Of a stretch of DNA of 64,000 bases, positions 59,773 to 64,000 are shown in pieces; position 1 is the first letter of the stretch; every line of letters begins with the position of its first letter. A program made the position numbers and the translations under genes. The stretch comes from Humulus lupulus. Lineage: Eukaryota; Streptophyta; Magnoliopsida; Rosales; Cannabaceae. The notes beneath the pieces were generated by a model that was not told the origin of the DNA, did not search any database, and saw only the letters and a list, made by a program, of their open reading frames with translations. The stretch covers positions 259,527,042 through 259,591,041 of the forward strand of contig NC_084795.1 in NCBI RefSeq assembly GCF_963169125.1. The letters are read 5' to 3'.

Positions 59773-59809
59773 CTGAAACATTTGTTTCCCATAGAGTAGT
59801 CAGCATCTT

Positions 59810-61560
59810 ATTAAAAGGCAACTCAACAAGTAATTGGTTGAGCACTATATCACATCATATATCATGTATATAACAATATAAGATATATAATTGAGAAATG
59901 TGATAATATATCATATATTATACAGCACGCCTAAGGGTCACAAGAAGGTACAACATGCCCGAGAGACGCAGATGGCTTAGACAGCGATCAAGTCCTCCCC
60001 GAGGAGTGTCCGTCCTTATTTTCTTACTGTAACACTCTTGTAAACCTCAAAATAGAGAGGATTTGCATTCATAATGCAATGTAACCTTAATCAACGGGCT
60101 CACAGTCCCTCAGCTGCCTATTAAAATAGTTTTGGGAGGGTCTAATTTGTAAAAAGATTTTTCTTGGTGCATGAACGAGCTTTGTAAATTTTTTATGTTT
60201 GGTGAAATCTTAATCACTCAAACTACTTAAAAATCCCAGCATCACTACTATGAATGAATCAACCAATGACAACCTTGTTGATGGGACATCACGTGGCAGG
60301 TCTGAAGATAGGTGTGAAAGCCTGTAATGGCTGGTATGATGTACAGCATTGCATAAAGAAATCCCTAAAGATCATGTGTTTGTCAGTGTTACTTACCCCT
60401 ACTTTGAAGTTAAAGTCACCCTACGAGGCAGCTACTCCTTTTTCCTATCCTCCTAATTAGTGTGCCACTATTTAACTAATAAATGAGCAACTAAAAAGTA
60501 TTATTATGGCCACTCCTTTTCATTGAATAAGATAAGTTTACGAAGAAATTGTGTTAATTTGTTTTTTTTTATATTTTATTATGAATTATGATAATCACCT
60601 GTCAGTGTTGTTATTGGAACTCTTTAACAGTTTTACTTTCTCTTAAAATATTGAAATTTCTAGACAGAACTCCTGTTATTCAGTGCTAATTTGACAATCT
60701 AATATTTTCTAAATAACACCACATTCATTCTGATGCAGGAATGAATAACTAAGAAACACATTATTGAAAACACTGTTCATAAAAAAAGAAATTTTGAAGA
60801 CACCATTTCAAGTTCCAGGTTGGACACTTTTGCAGCGTACACAAACTTTTTATTATGGTCAAGTAAAATATCTACTTTACACTATAATAAATCAAAGAAA
60901 TGACAGACAACCATGTGTATAATTATTAGTATTTAAATACCTGATAGCAATGCAATTTTGAGCAATAGTTGTGGTCATATTGAAATCCTTAATCTGCATA
61001 ACCGATGATATAGTAGTAGAATATATATATATATTACTGAAATGGTCAAAACAGTGTAGAAATGGAGCTGACTTTGTATCTTGTCAAAGTTATATGTTGT
61101 TAGTGGAAATAATAGAAAATGACTTGAAGAGCAAATGAAGAAAAAAAAAAAGAAACTTCATATAGAACATATCAGCATTTACGAAAAAAAGGGCCTGCTG
61201 GAGTATTATTAGGAATCTAGGCAAGGTGTGTTAGGAGTCTCCGCATACCAGTCGTATATAACAGTTGGAAAGACTAAATAGAAGGTGATGATCAGAAATA
61301 GTATCATTTGATTTCAAAATGAAAAGTAGTAGCAGCAGGTAGAAAATAACATAAGGAAGAACAGAAAAGAAGCATGGCAGAGAGAGTGGAAACCTGTTAG
61401 AGGCAATACGTAGCTTCTTTATCAAAGCTCCCCCAAAATCAAACCTCTCTCGTCAATATTAAGATTCAAACTCATAAAACATGAAGAAAAAACTCAAATC
61501 TCATCACAGAAATGAAACCCATAAAAAATAAACCAGATGAGCCATATCTAACCCTTTTTT
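59810..61560. other. CACTA interior of unknown origin
   Basis: No domain recognised. A 68-codon plus-strand frame (60254-60460) has no known relative. A TA-dinucleotide run lies near 61021-61035. Confidence 0.4.
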
Positions 61561-62339
61561 AAACCCACCTGCAGTGTCGACACCAGCCTCGCGTCTTCCA
61601 CAATGCCGACCTACCTCACCTTCACGTCTTCCTAGCTCCAGCATCGATCCCGTCACTCCCTGGGCATGCCAACGATATGAAGCCACCAAGCCTCACGAGC
61701 AATGGAGAAGACAACCGACGTTGGTGCTTCGCGTTCCTGGCAGTGGACCTCAACGGCACACTAGATCTTCCTCGTCCTCAGCCCCGCATTTGAGACGAGG
61801 AAGACCACGAGCCCAGACCCACACCTCTTCCCCGTGCCCTTCTTCAAACTAGAGGCTCGGGCTAGTCGGAATCTCGCCAGAATGTGCAAGAGGCGGACGG
61901 CTTCGGACCATTGGTTGACAGCCCTGGGCAGCGCGTATGATGGTGAGCTCGTGAGGGTCGACGTTTCGAGGGCCGACGGTTCGATTGGGCTGGCGCGTGT
62001 ACGGCTCCGGCGATGGGATGATGGCCGTTCGGACCTGCCAGAGGCAACACAGTAGTCAGAGAGAGAAAAAGTGGGCTTCGGGGAAGATAGATGAAAATAG
62101 AAGCTTTATGTTTCAGATACCTACAAATTTTCTTGTGTGTTGCTGAAATAAATACTCAAATATATTATTTATATTTTTTCCAACTATGTACCCACGTGGC
62201 ATGCCACATGTTATACATTGTGTACACATCATATTATTTACTCCACATAAGTTTCCAAATAAGCATTTATAATAATAAAATAATATAATGAAAATAAAAA
62301 ATGGGGGGAAAATTGAGCGGGAATGGTTAAAAAATTTCC

Positions 62340-62542
62340 CTCCATAATATACGCAGGTAAAGATCATTATCTACTGATATTATTGGTAGGTAAAGCTATG
62401 TTCCGAAATATAATATAATGGACTAGCATTTACCTACTAATATTATCTACCAATAAATATTGGTAGGCAAAACATTACTTTCCCTACCAATATATATTGG
62501 TAGGTAAAATATTGGTAGGTAAAGATCAGATTTCTTGTAGTG
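62340..62542 (-). repeat. CACTA right end: subterminal repeats and TIR
   Basis: Several TTGGTAGGTAAA words lead into the terminal TTTCTTGTAGTG. It is the mirror arrangement of the left end. Confidence 0.93.
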
Positions 62543-62545
62543 TGA

Positions 62546-63234
62546 GCTACTCTGGGATTCAATCCCTGGATAAACCTTTCCTTCCGAGCTACATTTGTGG
62601 ATACCATATCAAAAGCAAACTTCATCAACCCATCAAATCTGTTAACATACTCGGTTACTGTTGCATTGCCTTGAACAAAGTTCATAAACTCATTCATCTC
62701 AGCAGTCAGGGCTGCGTCACAGTAATATCATTCATTAAACAGCTGCCTAAATTCTTTCCAGTTAATCACAGTTGTATCTCATGTCTAGGATATTACTTCC
62801 CACCATATCCGGGCATCATCCCGCAATACATATGTAGCACAGATCACCCTATCGTGACCTACCAGTCCCATATTGTCGAGAATGGAACTGATCATGCCCA
62901 TCCATTGCTCAACTCTGAATGGATCTAGGCCTCCCTAAAAGAGTGAAGGGTAATACTCCTGGAATCTTCCATAGAGAAATTCTCTTCTGTTCTCAACCCT
63001 AGACTGAGCAAAAACTGATGCCACTCCTGGCATAACAAAGGAATAGGTGTTCCCTAACAGATTCTGTTGTTGCTTCAAACACCTAATTTCTTCCTCTTGC
63101 CTCTGCAATCTTAATTGCATATCTGTAAACACTTGCTGGAAATTCTGAGGGGCAGGTAAAGAACTCAAACCCTGGCTGTAACTCCCAACCCTGGTATAAC
63201 TATCACTAGGCCTCATTATCTGCCTTGGATACAT
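62546..63234 (-). pseudogene. gypsy gag N-terminal part
   Basis: The complement starts near 63234 (MYPRQIMRPSDSYTR) with a coil (LQRQEEEIRCLKQQQNL). Past a frame change comes the gag core: MGMISSILDNMGLVGHDRV, YVLRDDARIWWEV, then MNEFMNFVQGNATVTEYVNR and RKERFIQGLNPRVA. This is the Retrotrans_gag capsid region. It has at least one stop and is cut by the CACTA element at 62542. Confidence 0.82.
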
Positions 63235-63662
63235 ACCTGCTGATTGAATCTGCAGTCAATAACTTGACCCATTAAATATGATGAGCATATCAAGAGCTTT
63301 CCCCATGTGATCAATCATACCACACTTCATTCACAAACCACTGCAGTGCTAAAAACATGTCCATGGCATTCATACATCAATAATAATCCCTACTCTTCCA
63401 ACATACACACCATGCCTCCAACTCCAACATGAAAATATTACATTTATGTATATTCACAGAACATGCAATCATATAATCACATTAATAGTCAAGAGCCAGG
63501 CTCTATCAGAATCTCATGCTCCCTGGTACAACGTGCAGGTAAAGCATTCACATTCTCTTTAAGCAGTTAAGCACATAACTACAGAAATAGTTACCATCCC
63601 TGAGTGAAGTTATCTTTAGTGAAGAGTGTACATGCTCAGCTTGTCTTCAGGAACCCTTAACC

Positions 63663-63684
63663 TTGGCTCGTTCTGATACCAAGT
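63663..63684 (-). other. gypsy primer-binding site (initiator-Met tRNA)
   Basis: On the complement, adjacent to the LTR, the sequence is ACTTGGTATCAGAACGAGCC. Its TGGTATCAGA core is complementary to the 3' end of plant initiator-Met tRNA, and one extra A follows where TGGTATCAGAGC is usual. It fixes the element's direction as right to left. Confidence 0.9.
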
Positions 63685-64000
63685 TGTAACGCCCTACTAC
63701 CCAGGGACCGTTATCGTGTGCATTTAAATAGTGTTATTCTCGCTAATCGAGTCATTTGGCCATAATCGTGTAACTAAGTATGATTAACGATTTAGGATTA
63801 AAAAATTTGGTTAAGATACAACGTTTCAATAAAATATTTAATGTATACATTGGGATCCCAAAAATATAATTTAAAGGTTAATTACAATAAAATATTTACA
63901 ATGAGCTAACCTAAGTGGAAAAATAGGGTTTAACTATAGTTCCTCTTTAAACCCTCAGCTGTGGCAGTCGAGCATTCACATATGTACACATCGTCACCTA
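63685..64000 (-). repeat. gypsy 5' LTR, cut by the window end
   Basis: The first 316 bp match 51825-52140 with scattered substitutions. The rest, and the outer target-site duplication, lie beyond the window. Confidence 0.93.

Larger units (their letters stand above)
57258..62542. mobile_element. CACTA element (5285 bp) in gypsy gag, carrying POL2 exons
   Basis: It begins CACTACAAGAAAATAGGG and ends GATTTCTTGTAGTG, so the ends are inverted CACTACAAGAAA repeats. It is flanked by TGA on both sides (57255-57257 and 62543-62545), the 3-bp target duplication of CACTA elements. Subterminal TACCTACCAAT words repeat in opposite orientations at the two ends, as CACTA transposase-binding sites do. No transposase was recognised, so it is non-autonomous. 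Its body carries five POL2 exons (58505-59772). A GC-richer block (61570-62055) is open on both strands but has no recognised domain. Confidence 0.95.
51825..64000 (-). mobile_element. Ty3/gypsy LTR retrotransposon (runs past the window), degenerate
   Basis: The LTR at 51825-54550 and the start of its partner at 63685 both begin TGTAACGCCCTACTACC. On the complement, TTGGTATCAGAACGAGCC next to 63685 is the initiator-Met tRNA primer site, so the element reads right to left. In that order it has gag, a zinc knuckle, a protease-RT linker, RT, integrase zinc region and integrase C-terminus, the gypsy order. All domains carry stops or frameshifts. A CACTA element is inserted in gag. Long LTRs and the TGTAACGCCC start resemble the Tekay/Del group, but no chromodomain was identified. 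Confidence 0.92.

Noticed and set aside
61574..62055. GC-richer block with overlapping Pro/Ser/Arg-rich frames on both strands
   Set aside because: Open in several frames because of base composition. No domain was recognised; perhaps leader or captured sequence, but not supportable as a gene.

Overview
The window is nuclear DNA of a flowering plant, most likely a eudicot. It is AT-rich, its genes have GT-AG introns, and most of it is nested transposable elements: Ty1/copia, Ty3/gypsy with an initiator-Met primer site, Mutator-like (MULE), CACTA and LINE-type. No rRNA, tRNA, CRISPR or bacterial-style operon was seen. A berberine-bridge-enzyme-like (BBE-like) pseudogene of the family that includes cannabinoid synthases fits Rosales/Cannabaceae, but the species cannot be fixed from this sequence. 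No ordinary intact host gene was found. The only multi-domain gene that reads open throughout is a MULE transposase.

Layout. 1-1919 is AT-rich intergenic DNA. 1920-9960 is a minus-strand BBE-like pseudogene split by a copia element (2195-9468), which is itself split by a gypsy solo LTR (5502-7952, TSD AAAAC). 9961-10802 is AT-rich. About 10803-45813 is interpreted as one very large MULE with diverged terminal inverted repeats and a 10-bp direct repeat at both ends. It carries an intact transposase gene (39889-42311, minus), two decayed DUF1985-Ulp1 protease genes (18049-21879 and 32383-36088, plus), a 'putative plant transposon protein' gene with one stop codon (26085-27325), and captured fragments of host genes: DNA polymerase epsilon POL2, a SEN1-like helicase and a WIT1/WIT2-like coiled-coil protein. 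It also carries a solo LTR with TSD GACTC, copia and RNase H debris, and several kilobases of degenerate AT-rich repeats punctuated by five GC-rich palindromic modules.

45814-46640 is RNase H-like LINE debris. 49053-51620 is a decayed gene resembling transposon-borne plant-mobile-domain/Ulp1-type proteins. It is cut by a minus-strand Ty3/gypsy element (51825 to beyond 64000; LTRs from 51825 and 63685). A 5.3-kb CACTA element (57258-62542, TSD TGA) sits in the gypsy gag gene and carries five consecutive POL2 exons with their introns.

How the parts relate. In the MULE the transposase is the mobility gene. The Ulp1 genes are typical passengers of Ulp1-carrying MULEs, and here both are broken at different places. 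The repeat and palindrome arrays are non-coding and lie next to these genes, which makes them candidate cis-sites. The most unusual observation is that two unrelated transposons carry abutting pieces of the same POL2 gene that overlap by only about 56 bp. Many stop codons in the decayed genes can be explained by C-to-T change.
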